From the NCBI GenBank assembly GCA_018350325.1, contig JAEVLN010000009.1, positions 1,943,388-2,007,387 of the forward strand: a DNA stretch of 64,000 bases, in the 5' to 3' direction. The position numbers and the translations under genes were made by a program. The notes under the pieces are model-generated. The model worked only from the letters and a program-made list of their open reading frames with translations, did not search any database and was not told where the DNA came from. Below, one piece after another: positions 24,701 through 38,779 of the stretch (its first letter is position 1; each line of letters starts with the position of its first letter). The stretch comes from Globodera rostochiensis (lineage: Eukaryota; Nematoda; Chromadorea; Rhabditida; Heteroderidae).

Positions 24701-27067
24701 AATAAAATACAAAAAATTCGCTGTTAAAAAAAATTTAAGCTAATTCAAACAGTGATATAAAAATTTGGTTTTAAATAACATATGAAAACAATATATTATT
24801 TAGTAACGCCATATAATTTTTAATGAGAATCAAATTAACGTTTATTTATTAAAGTTAGCATATTACTTAATTTGTAAATATTAGGCGACTTTAATTAGGT
24901 TTACGAAAATTTAAAAAATGATGCTCAAACCCAGACTAAAAAGTGAGCTGCAAAAACCTCGCACCACATCGGCTTATTAAAAAATTAAATAACACAAAGA
25001 AATCGCGAGCAGATTTTATTTATTCAAAAAGGCTTAATAAATTTCTATTAAACCCAAATAAATTAAATATTTAGCACTAAGATTGAATAACATATTATTA
25101 TTATATTAAAAAAAAGCAACATAAACTAGAAGCGAAAAAATATAATTAAATAACTTAAATAAAAAGGACCTAATCAAACTAAAAATTATTTGAGTGTATT
25201 AAAGGAAAATAATGCGCTAAGCATTTCTTTTTCAAACCAACAAAAGCCAAAATATATTGTTAAATAAAAAACGCACTTCTTTGTTAGTTTAAAAAATTTA
25301 CCAGATTTGCTAATAGAAAACAATAACTAACATTAGATTTATTGTTTTAAATAAAAAAGCTATAAATTAAATAGCAGATACCCGGTAACAATAAACACAG
25401 AAAAATTGTGAAAACATGCTTACCCCATAACGTGTTAATTAAAAAATAATTAAGGCAATATTGTTATTATTTGAAGATATTCATTTATTTTACCATATAA
25501 ATTTTTTATACGAAAAATGCTTATAAAATAACATTTATTATCTTTTATTTTAAAAAATATCAAAAGTTAGTAAGTTGAAAATATAAAAAAGCATATTTAA
25601 ATAGTTACAATAAGACCTTAAAGTTGAAAACAATAAAGACTTTGAACATTCTTGGCGCTATAACATCCATCACCCAATGATAGGTCCGTGAGTGTTGAAC
25701 GTTGCCATTAAATATAAAATTACAGTATACAAAAAAAATAATCAAAATTTCCATTAAATTTTTAGGAGAGCATTATTTATGCAAAAACAAAAGTATTAAA
25801 CAAACTATTCGGTATTAAAAATGCAATACATTAAAAAAACTTTGTAGCTTTTTCAAAAATGGCTATTAATTATGCTACACCAAATTTAAGATATCAAAAA
25901 CATTCACAAAAAAAGAATTTTATGTTTGGTTTAGAAAAATAAACCGAAAAAGCAAAATATTCATTAAAACATAAATAAGGCGAAGGCAAAATATTAATTC
26001 GAAATATTATGCATTTAGATTCAAGTAATATAAAAGTTTCAAAGTTAAAATTAATTAAAAACAAAAAACTGTCAAAATTATTTCGCAATTATTTCTTCCG
26101 CTTTTGAGAGCATTTTTGACCGTATCAGTGCCAAAGGAGCACATTGACTAAAGGGTTTAAAGACGTGTTTATTTATAAAATTAATCCATGCCAAGTTGAT
26201 AATGGTTTAAATTAAAACGCACTTTTAAAAAAAAAAAATCATTTATAAAAATGAATACAAAATATCGACTGGATGTCGAAAAATTGGATGCCTACAGGAG
26301 GATAAAGGCCTTTTTGAATACATATAAGTTCAGAATACCAAATTCCAAAAATACAATAATATTCAATCTTGATTTGTTTTGTTTATTTATAAATTTTAAA
26401 ATTAAAATATCGGATATAATTATCATAAAGAATGAAACATACATTTTAATTGTGCTCTGAATATTCCATTAAAATACTCCAAACTAAAAAAGAGAACAAA
26501 ATAGTGTTTAATGGACACCGATAGTAAATAAAAATATTTTTAACTTAGAAGACATCAATTAATATAATATAAGAATGGTTAACTAATAAGTACAATTATT
26601 TTTAAACCTTTTTTTAACGCATTATAACCTTTGGATGGATTTAAATCGATTAAAATTCAAATTTTACGCGTGGTAATATTAAATAAAAGGTTATTCAAAT
26701 TTATTTGATTTATATAAGAAATACTGAGAAATGGGTTTAGAATATTCGAAGAATTTACCAAATGCTTTTAAACGTGTTTTTTAACCTATTTTATAAAGAC
26801 AGAAATTATTATAACGTAATTAAAACAATTAATTTAAATAAAAAGACACGTTGCCACAAGGGATTATCCGAAGGAAAAGTAAATGCGAAGCACGCATTAT
26901 AAAATAAAAATATTTGAATTTAAAACAAAAATAAGATTTTAAAATAAGCTATATTCAGGCACAAGATTAAATTAAAAACTTAAAAGGCAGAATCAAAATA
27001 AAACTAATTAGTATCATTAATTAAACATACATTCATTTAAGAATATAATATTCAATTATTTTTAAAG

Positions 27068-27144
27068 TCTGTTCAAAAAACTGATGTACGCTCTACGCAC
27101 AGGCTTCATCGACACCAGACAACTGTCGTCTAGAGAAGGGCATT
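27068..27144 (+). CDS. Candidate internal exon, unknown protein
   Basis: A 77-nt islet between acceptor ttaaag and donor GTTAGG encodes LFKKLMYALRTGFIDTRQL then SSREGH without a stop. It lies in an A-rich block, which fits the pattern that exons read from the A-rich strand. Family not recognised. Confidence 0.35.
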
Positions 27145-27394
27145 GTTAGGGATGGCACAAATGCCCTTTTTTCACGTGGCTTAACAAATAATGGGTATTA
27201 TGCTTTAATCATCCACTCACCATTTTAGTTAAACACGAACAAAATCACGCCAGTAGATAAAGGTTTTAAGACCATTGCAAAGGTGGTAAAAGCTTTATAC
27301 TAAGTATTTAATAAATACTAAAACAAATCAAAAATTATAAAGATGTGCGATCCTTAAAAACAATTTTGAATAAACAATGTCTTGAAACAAGTGT

Positions 27395-27762
27395 GATGGG
27401 GTGCGTTGATGACCAAATTACTCTAACCGTCTGACTCTCTCTTTTTAGCACACTATTTCTTCAAAAAATAAAATGTTCAATAAATTAAACTAAAACAATT
27501 TAGATGGGGTGCGTTGATGACCAAATTACTCTAACCGTCTGACTCTTTCTTTTTAGCACACTATTTCTTCAAAAAATAAATGTTCAATAAATTAAACTAA
27601 AACAATTTTTAGATGGGGTGCGTTGATGACCAAATTACTCTAACCGTCTGGCTCTCTCTTTTTAGCACACTATTTCTTCAAAAAACAAAATGTTCAAAAA
27701 AGTAACTAAAAAATTATTAGATGGGGTGCGTTGATGCCCAAATTACTCTAACCGTCTGACGT
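27395..27762 (+). repeat. Tandem array of a 108-109 bp unit, 3.4 copies
   Basis: Units begin at about 27395, 27503, 27612 and 27720. Each starts GATGGGGTGCGTTGATGACC, contains CCGTCTGACTC and a T-rich tract with tttttagcacac, and ends near AAACTAAAACAATTT. Copies differ by a few substitutions and short indels. The same unit occurs inverted at 35.0-35.6 kb. Confidence 0.9.
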
Positions 27763-29767
27763 TTAATAAACCCAATTTTCTATTATAATTATTTTGCCTT
27801 CAAATAACTTTTATAATGTCCCCGTTTATATAAATAAAACATATTAAATTTGTGAATTTATTTATTTTAATTTCCATGCAATTTTTAGATTTTGATATAT
27901 TAATATATGATTTGCTTTTGAATCCTTGTTTCAATTTCATATAAATGATCTATTTTTTAATTATATCTCAGTTTTAAAATTTTTATTGATTTTTTTGTTA
28001 CTTTTTACTTTGAAGTGTTGTTAGCAAGTTTTATAGATTTATTTAATCAAATGTAAACTAATATTTATTTTTATAAAAAACTCAAATAAATTAATATTAA
28101 ATTAGAAAGTCTATTATAATGATAGAAACTACGAAAATCATGGCCTGGATTATCGCACCTCATTTAGAATATTCCTCATAGTTTGTCTTCATTGGGCGCA
28201 CTTGCTTTATGTTTGAAATTTTTTTTTTTGTGTTTTCAAGTACAGCCAACGTTGTTTTGCCTTATTTCCAAATTATGAATATTTTATTATTTCAAATAAT
28301 AATTTATTTAAATCGATTATAACAAGTTGAGTGCCGAATTTTCCTCCTAGTGATCTGCTCATCGAAGATGAATGTTCTGATTGTAAATCTTTCTAATAAT
28401 GGACTGTTTTTTATAATGACATCAATAATACTTCTTATTTTTATTTAAATTTATTTGTATTTGAATTTAAATTTAAGAAGGTCTGCTTTTATTCTCTGAT
28501 TAAATCTAAACATTGAAGAATTTCATTATAATCAAATTAATTATTGTTAGCAATAGCGTATAATGTTAAAAAGGTATCTTATTTTTATCTTATTAAAAGA
28601 TGAATTTTTAAAAATTTGTTTTTTATTGATTTAAGTTTATTGACAGTTAAGCTCGCTCTTATTCTGATGTTGTGCGCCTTTACGAAGGCGCTAACCATGT
28701 TGGTATTATTTTGTTTTTTTATTCCAATCAAATTTTTTATGGTAATTAATGAATTTAATTCTTAGGTGTTGACTTAACGGCATCGGTTCAAAATTAAATA
28801 AGTTTTGTAGTGCAGTGTCTAACTTCTATTATTGTGTTTTTAAATGTTTTCTATACAAAAGCATGAATAATATATCGTTTTACCTGATTGGTGAATAGAT
28901 TGTTAAGTCATTGACGGGTTGCCTTTGCTTTTGCTTCAAATTTTGTTAACATCTCGACAGACTCAGAACCAAGCATTATGAATATTTTTTGCTATATATA
29001 TTATATAAAATTATTTTTGTTTTAATTTGTTAATATCACTTTAAATAAATCATTTTCGGCGCTCACTTCGAGGATTTAAGCCTTAATCTTAGCTGCATTC
29101 TTTTGTTTGTGCGATACTTTTTTTAAATTTAAATCATTTTATTTAATTTATTTGATTTTTTATACAAACCCTTTTTAAAATTATTTTTTTTTGTATTATA
29201 AATAAAACACATTAACCAGTACTTTAACATTTAAATAACATCATAAATTGGTTTGAATAGATTTAAAATTTTGACTTTTAGCCAACTTAAATTTTTGCTC
29301 TGAATATGGCTATGATGAGGCAGGAGTTGATTGAACTCAATATAATGTGTAAAGCAGTAAGGCTTTTACTGTTTAATATGTATCTTAAGCGACTGCTTTC
29401 TCAAATAATATTTTCCAGATTTTTTGATGGAATAAATGTTACAAATTTGTTTATTTCCGATTTTTAATGTACACCATTATTCATTGATTTATAAATAATC
29501 GGGCGAGAATTGAAGAATTCATATTGAAGATGCTTTTCTGAGTGCTCGAAGGGGTTTATATTTAAAATAACATTTTGAATAGTTTGATTTTTTGTTATAT
29601 CTATCACAATAAGCATTAATTAAAATATATTTCAAAGTATATTTATTAAATACAACTTTTTATGAATAAAGGAATATTATGTTGTTTGATTGTACTTGTT
29701 TTATTTGTTATTTCCGTAGTTGATAAATTTCATAATCTTTTCTTTAAAACACGAAAACAATTATAAT

Positions 29768-30206
29768 AGTATAGTAAATCCAAGTTTAAATACCAAAGGT
29801 AGAGTGACATTAATTTGGAATTGAACAAATAAATAATTACCAATTAAAAGCCATAATCCAATTTACCAAAGAATAAAAAAGCAACTAATTTATAAAACAT
29901 AAATCAAATAAAATGGTGATCAAAAATTATTACAATAATAGAAATTACATGATAAAATTAAAAAAAGAAAATATCTTTCCAAAGAAAATAAATCAGCAAA
30001 GAAAGAAATCAGCAAAAAAAATTATAGTGTTTTACAAATGGCAAACTTTTGAACCAAAATACCACCAACAATTTAAAATATTTTGTAAATTAAAATTAGT
30101 AAATAGATTCTTATTCATCTCAATAGTCATATTTAATAAAGCCAATTTTGCGTGTATTAAAGAATATTTCAATAGTCAAATTTAATAAAGCCAATTACAA
30201 AATTCG
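29768..30206 (+). repeat. Second copy of the 24.3-kb direct repeat
   Basis: See the 24.3-kb copy. The open frame here is Lys/Asn-rich, and the frameshifts between copies argue against conserved coding. Confidence 0.85.
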
Positions 30207-32404
30207 CTGTTAAAAAATATTTAAGCTGATTAATCTATTAAAAATGCGGCGTATCCGCTGGAAAAAAAAAACGAATCTTCAAATATTCTTTTTCTGAAAA
30301 ATTTAATAAAAAGACGGGGCACACCCGCAATTATTAAAGTAATGTAATTACACTTTTGTATATGAACCACAAATGATATAAAAAGATTTAAATAAATATA
30401 TCATAATATATCTTCAAATAAAAACGCACTTCTTCTTTGTTAGTTTAAAAATCAGAAAATTTGTGCATTTAAAATAAAAATAATTACAATTAATGTTACA
30501 ATAATACAAATTCTTAGTTACGGCACGGCACGTCTTAATGTGAACAATTATCCGAAAAATTTGGAAGTTTTGGTGCAGTTTTTTAAATATGCCAAAAATG
30601 TAAAAATTTTTCCATTAAAAATGACGCGAAGAGACGAGTCCGGGCATTTTCTCACATATAAAAAAGCTCAAGGACTTAAGTTTTTCTACTTAAAACCGAG
30701 ATTTTTTGGGTTGTTTCAAAACAAAATACAAAATCAATTCCACAATACCTATTTTATATTTTTGGGTCTGCTAATTGTCATTGAATTAAAAACATTTTAT
30801 TAATTAAAACATATATAATTCATAAAAAAATTTTATCATAGCAAATGCAAGATAAAACGATCATGATTCTGTTCTTACAATTTTTTTATTTTATTTAGTT
30901 TTACTAGCTTTTTTTAAATTTCAAAAATGATGTGAAATACCTACCTAACTGATAATTTTACCATTTATAAAAAGAAGTTTTTAAGTCATTATTGTTTATT
31001 TTTGGCATATTTTTTCACCAATTAAGCAGCTATTTTCTAGCCCTGCCTATCGTGTAATATTTTTGGATTTTTGGTTTATTGAAATCATTTTAATTAATCA
31101 AAAAAAAATATTATGGATTATCTATTTTATTTATCCCTAAAATTGATCCCATAAATTAATGTATAAATAATGATTATTGATTTAATGAATATAAAAAAAC
31201 AGTTAAAAATAAAATAAAATTATAATATACAAAAAACTGAACGAGAAATTAATATTATATAAAAATTTTTAATTGTTGATCGAAGCAAGTAAATAATACT
31301 ACATTTAAAAGATTTTAGTATAATAAAAATAATGCAAAAACATTTATTTGTGACATTTTACGCAAAAAATTAAATAAAATGTAATAAATATTGGTTAACA
31401 TTTACATCAATTTGGAAAAAAATTGATGGAATTATCTAGAAAACCAACATTAAACATTACTCGAGTTTGTTTAAAAATTGCAGCAGTTTAACAATGGATA
31501 CAATCAAAAAGATTATGTGCTTATGCAAATTTAAAATCAGTTTTGGGTTACTTAAATAAAATCTAAAACGAGCATTTTTTTAATATTATAACTAAATACA
31601 TAATTAAGGTTAAGATTATTTATAAACTATTAATGTAAAGGACTATCAACGTAATCTTTCATTCCGATACAATAGAAACGTAATCTTTCATTCCGATACA
31701 ATAGAAACAGACCAATGTATGTAATTTAATATTTAGAAAAATAAAGAATCCAATTAAATCTTTTAAAATGTAAAAATGAATAGCAAGAAAATATTAAATT
31801 TACTTACTTATGTTTATAAAATCTGCAGCTCTTCAGTTTGCCTGCTAGGTGTAAACCCCAGTCATAAAAAATTGACAAAGAGCAGCATAGGATGCAAGCG
31901 AGGTGACGATGATTCCATTTTATAAGACAAGGATGACGATTGTCAGCAGGACTAATATGACCTTTTATTGAATAAAATTGGAAAAAGATAGAATGACCGA
32001 TATGGAAGATGTTGTATGGAAATAATACATGGAATTGTATTCAAAAATTGTGCACTTTAAAATAACAAATATAATAAGAACATAATAAAATTATTTAATT
32101 CTTTTGTTTAGCTGTGTTATGAGATTTGTGGTATTACCAAAAAAATAAAATGAAAATTAATGTTTATCAAATTGTATTAAATAAAACACGAATTTACTTC
32201 TTATAGCAACGTTCTGTGCGCGCGTCTGTGGTCATATGTTTTGCATAATGAAATAAAATAATCCATAAAAATATCAATGCAAAATCCGTAAATTCTAGGA
32301 AAATAGAATTTAATCCTTAATCTTTGTAAAAAATATAAAAGAAAGTAACCGATTTAATGCAATATTAAAGCAACAAAATTAAGTTGATAAATCAAATTAA
32401 ACAA

Positions 32405-32520
32405 TATTTACGTGTTCGGCACGGTACGGTATTACCGCGGAATTTTCGTGATAACCGAGGTAATTTTTTCCATATTACAGATTCGTCGGATAAGGGATTT
32501 CTGTAATTTTCGGTAATCGG
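32405..32520. repeat. GC-rich repeat-like patch upstream of the tRNA-like sequence
   Basis: A short patch rich in CGGTA, ACCG and GATAACCGAGG words, similar in style to transposon subterminal repeats elsewhere in the window (48.6 kb and 51.5 kb). No open frame. Confidence 0.35.
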
Positions 32521-32553
32521 TAAATGCTATTTTGTGAACAATTTTCTTATTCT

Positions 32554-32626
32554 CGGCGCGGGTGGTGTAGTGGTGAGTGGTAGTTCACTTGGGGAGTCTG
32601 TGGGTGGTTCTAATCCTCCTCGGTAA
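32554..32626 (+). repeat. tRNA-like sequence, probably a degenerate tRNA or SINE head
   Basis: The segment has a tRNA-type A box (GGTGTAGTGGTGAGTGG, from about 32,564) and a near-perfect B box (GGTTCTAATCC, consensus GGTTCRANYCC, at about 32,607) at normal spacing. The anticodon arm does not fold convincingly and the acceptor ends do not pair well, so it is probably not functional. The sequence just downstream (32,680-32,745) recurs in diverged form at 51,715-51,780, as expected of a dispersed element. Confidence 0.4.
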
Positions 32627-34998
32627 ATTATTTTGTTTCATTTCTGCAAATTACAACCGATTCAAATACGTTTTAAATTTTCAATTTTTATTTTCTGTTG
32701 ACGAATTCGTCAGCGTATCAAATTCATTTCAGACAATTTAATAATAATAAAAAATAAAGTACAAATAAATTTAATCTTAAAAAAAGTTTTCCTTACAAAA
32801 TTAATAAAATCACATATCAATCAAAAATCATAATCGACAAATTGTTAAAAAATTTATATAAAAAAAATTTAAAATACTTGGTTAAGATATTTAAAAACCC
32901 TGAAATAAGGTTTAAATTTAATATAACTAATCATTTTCAAAAATAAAATTATTGTACAAATATATGCAATATTGCTAAATCCTAAGGTAAAAGATATTTT
33001 AAAAGAAAAAAATTAATACATTTAAACGCAAAAGTATGCGAATGAAAGTAATATCAAAGAGAAATTGAAGCAGCGGTAAACGGTGCTAAATCAAATAAAA
33101 TTAAATCGTTAACCTTCGTATTTCTTTTTAATAATAATCAAATTATTGCGAATAAAATAAATCAACACAAATTAAAATATATACTATAGTTAGAGCAAAA
33201 ACAGTTGATTAGTGGTTTAATTAAATACACCCAAAAATTTGTTTTTTGGAAAAGAGCTAAAACCTATTTTAGAAGTTTTTATATACCTATATTGAATTGT
33301 GACACTTTGAAAAAATGTTGCACCTAAAAAAATAAAACATATTGAAAAACTTTGCAATACATGTAATATCGTTAATAATTTGAACTAAATATTGTTTAAA
33401 GCACTCGACACGCTTCTCCCTTCTCAACAAGATTGCGTTTCTACGATTCCTACACGGTTATTGGCTAACATCTGATTAACAATTCTAAAATAGCCCCACA
33501 AGATTCTATTATCGATATTCTTTTAAATACAGAAAGATAAGTAAATAAAATAAAATTAAATAATCATTTAAAATGTTACACAAATTGCATGTGAAATCAT
33601 TTATAAAACAAACAAGAAAAAATAAAATTAAAATTCATATCAATTATTGTTTGCATTTAATAATTCCTCAACTTTTAAGTAGGTAATAGAAAAATGCATT
33701 ATTTTTTATTTAAAAATCAAAACAGATTACAAAATAAGAAAACTATTAATAAGATAAACATCAATAGCCGGCAGATTAGAATGAATTGCAATATATTTTT
33801 GCACACCTAAGATGGATTAACCAATTAAGATTATAGCACGAAATAAATACCCTAATTATATAAATATTATTAATCAATTATTATTTGAAGTGAAATGGTA
33901 CCAGACCATAAACATTACATTTTTTTGAAAAAGGCAGAGCAACATTGAGGTTGAATACAAAGTCCAAGTAAACAGTCTCATGCTAACATCGCCAACGTTT
34001 TGAAAAAGTTGTAAAATAAAATTGTAGAAAAATTATACTAAATATTATTATAAAAACATTTGATAAATATGATTATGAAATTATTTTAAAAATTAAATTA
34101 TATTAATGCAAAGGCAATTAAGAATCGGATATTCAAATAAACAAATATAATCAAAACACCACAAAAATTTATTATTAATTTAAAAAAAATATGAAAATTC
34201 AATAGGATGTTCTCATCAAGCGTGCAAAGGATATCGTCGACATGGAGTTAATTAAAATAAATTAAGCAAACGCTATGAAAAGCTATATTAATTACCTACC
34301 AATAAATAAAACTCAGATTCACCGTGTAACTTTTTTTATTCGGATTGATCAAGATTAAAACAAAAATTTGTTGCAATTAAAAAGCTTGAAAATACTTTAA
34401 TAATTATTTAGAACCTAATGTTAATTATTAAATAATTACTTAGTACATACATTTCTCCAATTGTGTTTAAATTAAATTTATCATTATTTAAACATAATAT
34501 ATTTAAGAAAAAATCATATGCGTAGATAAAAAAAATTAAAATATTGAATAATACAAATACAGTCAAATTAAAACATAATATAAATTACTAACATAAGAAC
34601 TGAAAAATCAAAACACCACAAAAATTTATTATAACTAAAACACCATAAATTTATAAATACAAAAGGATCATGTAAAAATAAGCAATTAAATTTACATAGC
34701 ATTTAATGCGTAATGAATAAAAGTAGTTTTTACTAAATAAATTTTAAATCCCCAATTTTATAATTAAAAAATTCAAAATCCTATGTAGTAAATAAAAAAA
34801 ACATACGAGCGCCGATTAAGCTAAAACAAATAATTACATATGTCGTGGAAATTATTTATTAATAATGAAAGCTAAAGTTATTGAGAAAAAATTGGTGAAT
34901 TTGGAGCAAATTGTATATTCATTCACAGGACTATTCAAATTCAAAAATATACGTTAATCAAAATGAATAACTCCCAACTGACAAAATGCAAGGTTGCA

Positions 34999-35633
34999 GA
35001 CGGCGAGGGTAATTTAAGCATTAACGCACCCCATCTAAAAATTGTTTTAGTTTAATTTCTGATTTTTATTTTTTGAAGAAATAATATGCTACCAAAGAGA
35101 GAGTCAGGCGGCGAGAGTAATTTGGACATGAACGCACCCCATCTAAAAATTGTTTTAGTTACTTTTTTGAACATTTTATTTTTTGAAGAAATAATGTGCT
35201 ACCAAAGAGAAAGTCAGGCGGTGAGAGTAATTTAGACATGAAGCACCGCATCTAAAAATTGTTTTAGTTACTTTTTTGAACATTTTATTTTTTGAAGAAA
35301 TAGTGTGCTAAAAAGAGAGAGTCAGACGGTTAGAGTAATTTGGTCATCAACGCACCCCATCTAAAAATTGTTTTAGTTTAATTTATTGAACATTTTATTT
35401 TTTGAAGAAATAATGTGCTAAAATGAGAGAGTCAGACGGTTAGAGTAATTTGGACATCAACGCCCCCCATCTAAAAATTGTTTTAGTTACTTTTTTGAAC
35501 ATTTTATTTTTTGAAGAAATAATATGCTACCAAAGAGAGAGTCAGGCGGCGAGAGTAATTTGGACATGAACGCACCCCATCTAAAAATTGTTTTAGTTTA
35601 ATTTCTGATTTTTATTTTTTGAAGAAATAATAT
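34999..35633 (-). repeat. Tandem array of the same 109-bp unit in reverse orientation, about 6 copies
   Basis: The reverse complement of the 27.4-kb unit recurs with GCACCCCATC at about 35026, 35134, 35242, 35351, 35461 and 35571, a period of 108-110 bp. Some copies carry a GGCGGCGAGAG variant in place of GACGGTTAGAG, so at least two subtypes alternate. Confidence 0.9.
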
Positions 35634-35656
35634 AACTCAGAAAAATTAGCGACCGG

Positions 35657-35855
35657 ATATTTGATACTACTACTATGTTAAATTAAAACAAAAGCAAAGA
35701 ATGCAACTCAAATTGGGCAACACGAGAACAGAAGATACCGCAAGAATTTATTAAAATACAATTAATTACAAATTTTTATTAAGTTGTGCAATCAAAAAGA
35801 CTGAGATATCTTTCATATCAAATTATTATTTCAACAATATAAAAACATTAGTTAA
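35657..35855 (+). repeat. Direct repeat, about 190 bp, second copy at 37549-37736
   Basis: Almost identical copies (shared: AATGCAACTCAAATTGGGCA, ACACGAGAACAGAAGATACC). A further shared word, AATTAGCGACCGG, occurs at about 35,646 and 37,150, and a related stretch links 36,095-36,145 with 37,755-37,805, so a longer block was duplicated and rearranged. Confidence 0.9.
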
Positions 35856-38730
35856 GTCAACATAAATAAATTTATAATAAACCGAGTTAATTGAATGATT
35901 TTTTACAATAAATTAATATAATATTTTAAGAAGTTGCAAGATTATAGTTAATCTAAAAAAATTTATTGTTTTAATTATATATTGTTTTAATAATTTTATA
36001 CTAAAAAATAGTATTAAGTGCAAAGAAATACAACAAAAAAGAACGTTGAGGAATGCAAATGCAAATGCTAATTCAATTTGTTTAAATAGAAATAATTTAC
36101 ATAAATCTTTTAGAGTTTTGGGTGAATTAACAAGTTTGTGCGGGAATTAAATAAAATATTGTAGTTTGAGGAAATATAAAAAGAGTTTTGTTATTTAATA
36201 ATTTAAAATGATATTAAAACCGAATTACATTCAGAATTAAACCATAATCCATAGATGACTTTTTGGCTAATTAAAAATAAACAAAAAATTTGATTTAGAT
36301 TTTAATTTTTCTAAAGATGAAATAAAACAAAATTAACAAACGTTCAAGAACAAAAAACAAGCAAAGCAAATATTGAAACAAAAACAAAACAGTTAAACCA
36401 ATGCTAATTACGTGCGCCCCATGAACGAGGAAGGCTTATAAAATTAAATATTAAAACAAAGCTACTGAATTTATGATAAATAATCATACAAAAATTTAAT
36501 CTTAAATTTAAATTCAAAAAAGAAGCTGTTGATTTAATCGTTAACAAAATTTCAGTAATCAACGGAAAAATAAATATTGATTATTTATTTTAATAATTAC
36601 AGACAAATAATAAAGTATTTTGTTACAGAAATTCGAGTTTGGATTCTATACAATAATTAGGTGTCAGTGTTCAATAAAGTACCGTTGAATTGTTTGCGAT
36701 CAGAGTTTGGATAAATTAAATTCAGATATTTCGGGTATATAATAAAAAATAGAATTTTTTATCAATTAAAAATTTTTAATAATAAAGAAAAATAAATGAA
36801 AAGCTAAGTATTTCAACAAATTAAGCAAAAAATCAATTAAATAAAGTATTCCAGTTTGAGCAAATATAAATTTAGCAGATTTTCAAAATACATATTATAA
36901 TTCAAAAAAATCCCGTTAAATAATATTTCTAAACTTGTGAAAATTCACAATATTCAATTATCAATATTTGACGATGTAATTTATATTAAAATGAATCGAA
37001 GAAAACATATAATAATCTTCAAGCCAATTGTCGGGATGCTTCAATAAGTGAATTTTCATTTAATCGTTAGCAAGTCTTGAGACAATAATAAATAAAAATT
37101 GATAAAAAAATTTAGAAATAATTATAATAAAAGCCCAAAAACTCAGAAAAATTAGCGACCGGTTTTATAATAATATATTTTTTGAATAGAAATGCAAAAA
37201 ATTATTCAGCCTTTTGCGGACGAACATTCGCAAATTCAAGCAATTTACAAAATGAAAATTCCTCAATAAAATAATAACATTTTGAAATAATATTTGAAAT
37301 AGACATTGTATTTTTTGCACACAGTATTTATAAAAACAAATATGCAGTTTGTCGCCAAATAAAAAAGTAAGGATCAATAAAAAAATTAGAATAATGTTTA
37401 TTTAATATTAAAAAAATAAAAAATTGGAATTTTGAGATGAGAAAACATAACAATTCAATTTTTTTTCAAATTACAATCAAATTTACAAAAAAATTAATGC
37501 TTTAGCCATTATCAAAATAGCAGTATATAAAATACACCAAATATTTGATATTACTATGTTAAATTAAAACAAAAGCAAAGAATGCAACTCAAATTGGGCA
37601 ACACGAGAACAGAAGATACCGCAAGAATTTATTAAAATACAATTAATTACAAATTTTTATTAAGTTGTGCAATCAAAAAGACTGAGATATCTTTCATATC
37701 AAATTATTATTTCAACAATATAAAAACATTAGTTAAATAAAACAAAGAGGGGAATGCAATAATTTACATAAATCTTTTAGAGTTTGAGAGACCAGTTTGT
37801 GCGGGCAATGACGTGAACGTCATGATTAAGTAAACCGGGCATTCTTTTTTTTGACATGAGAGCACTAAAATTTAAAGTAATTTAAAAAATGTTAATAAAT
37901 AACAATCATAAAAGGACCAAAAGCCTATCGGCCTGAGAAATTTTAATAATAAAAAGCATAATAAATTTTAAAAATATAATTCGTTTATTTAAAAAAAGAA
38001 ATGTGAAATCGTCGGACAAAAAAAAAGTTTGGTGGAATTGATTAGTGGTCACCCCCGCAAACGAAGCTCCGACAGCCCCCGCCAGGCCAGGTGTTCACCG
38101 TTCTGGGAAAATTATGCAATATTTTTTTGAATTAATTCAATAAAGATGGACTTTTATGAAAATTTATTGAATAGTTTATTAAATAAATTGTAAAAGAAAG
38201 ATATCATATAATTTTTTTAAATTTGAAATAATTTGATTAAACAAAGATTAAAAGAAAACTTATCAGTAATATTAAACCATTGAGCTCAAATTGTATTTTA
38301 AAGCATAAAAAAGTAAACTAATGCTTTTACTATGAGCCTTTTATTGTTAAAAATTTAGAAAAAAACAAATACAATAAGTTAAATTAAACTATCAATACAT
38401 TTAAATAAAGCTAAAAACTTTTTTATCAAATACGGCGATAAAATAGTAAACAATAAACAATTAGTTAAAACTACAAAGTTTCTATTTCTAAGAATATTTT
38501 CTTTAAATAATTTTCTATTAATAACACTGAAATAATCTGTTATATATTTACAGAACTGATGTCAAAAAATAGATTTCAAAGATTTTATTTGTTATTAATT
38601 AATAGTGATAATTTGAATTTTAAAATATAAACCAAAAATAAAACTAAACAAATAAAAATATCAACGGAATTTCTCTTCAAAAACAAAAGTTTGACTAAAT
38701 AAAAAATTATGCGCAAACAAAAAATAACAG

Positions 38731-38779
38731 CTTGAAGTTCACAGTGATCAGCTTGTAGCACAGCACATCATCGGGTTCG
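38731..38779 (+). CDS. Candidate internal exon, unknown protein
   Basis: A 49-nt islet between acceptor ataacag and donor gtattc encodes LEVHSDQLVAQHIIGF. The minus strand also has a good open frame (ENTEPDDVLCYKLIT), so strand assignment is uncertain. Confidence 0.3.

Noticed and set aside
29913..30185. 90-codon plus-strand ORF in a repeat
   Set aside because: The sister copy at 24.3 kb is frameshifted at several places and composition is Lys/Asn/Ile-rich, so chance is likely.
30540..30803. 87-codon plus-strand ORF
   Set aside because: It starts with GTG and is Lys/Phe-rich, and the minus strand is also open. No motif or splice evidence.
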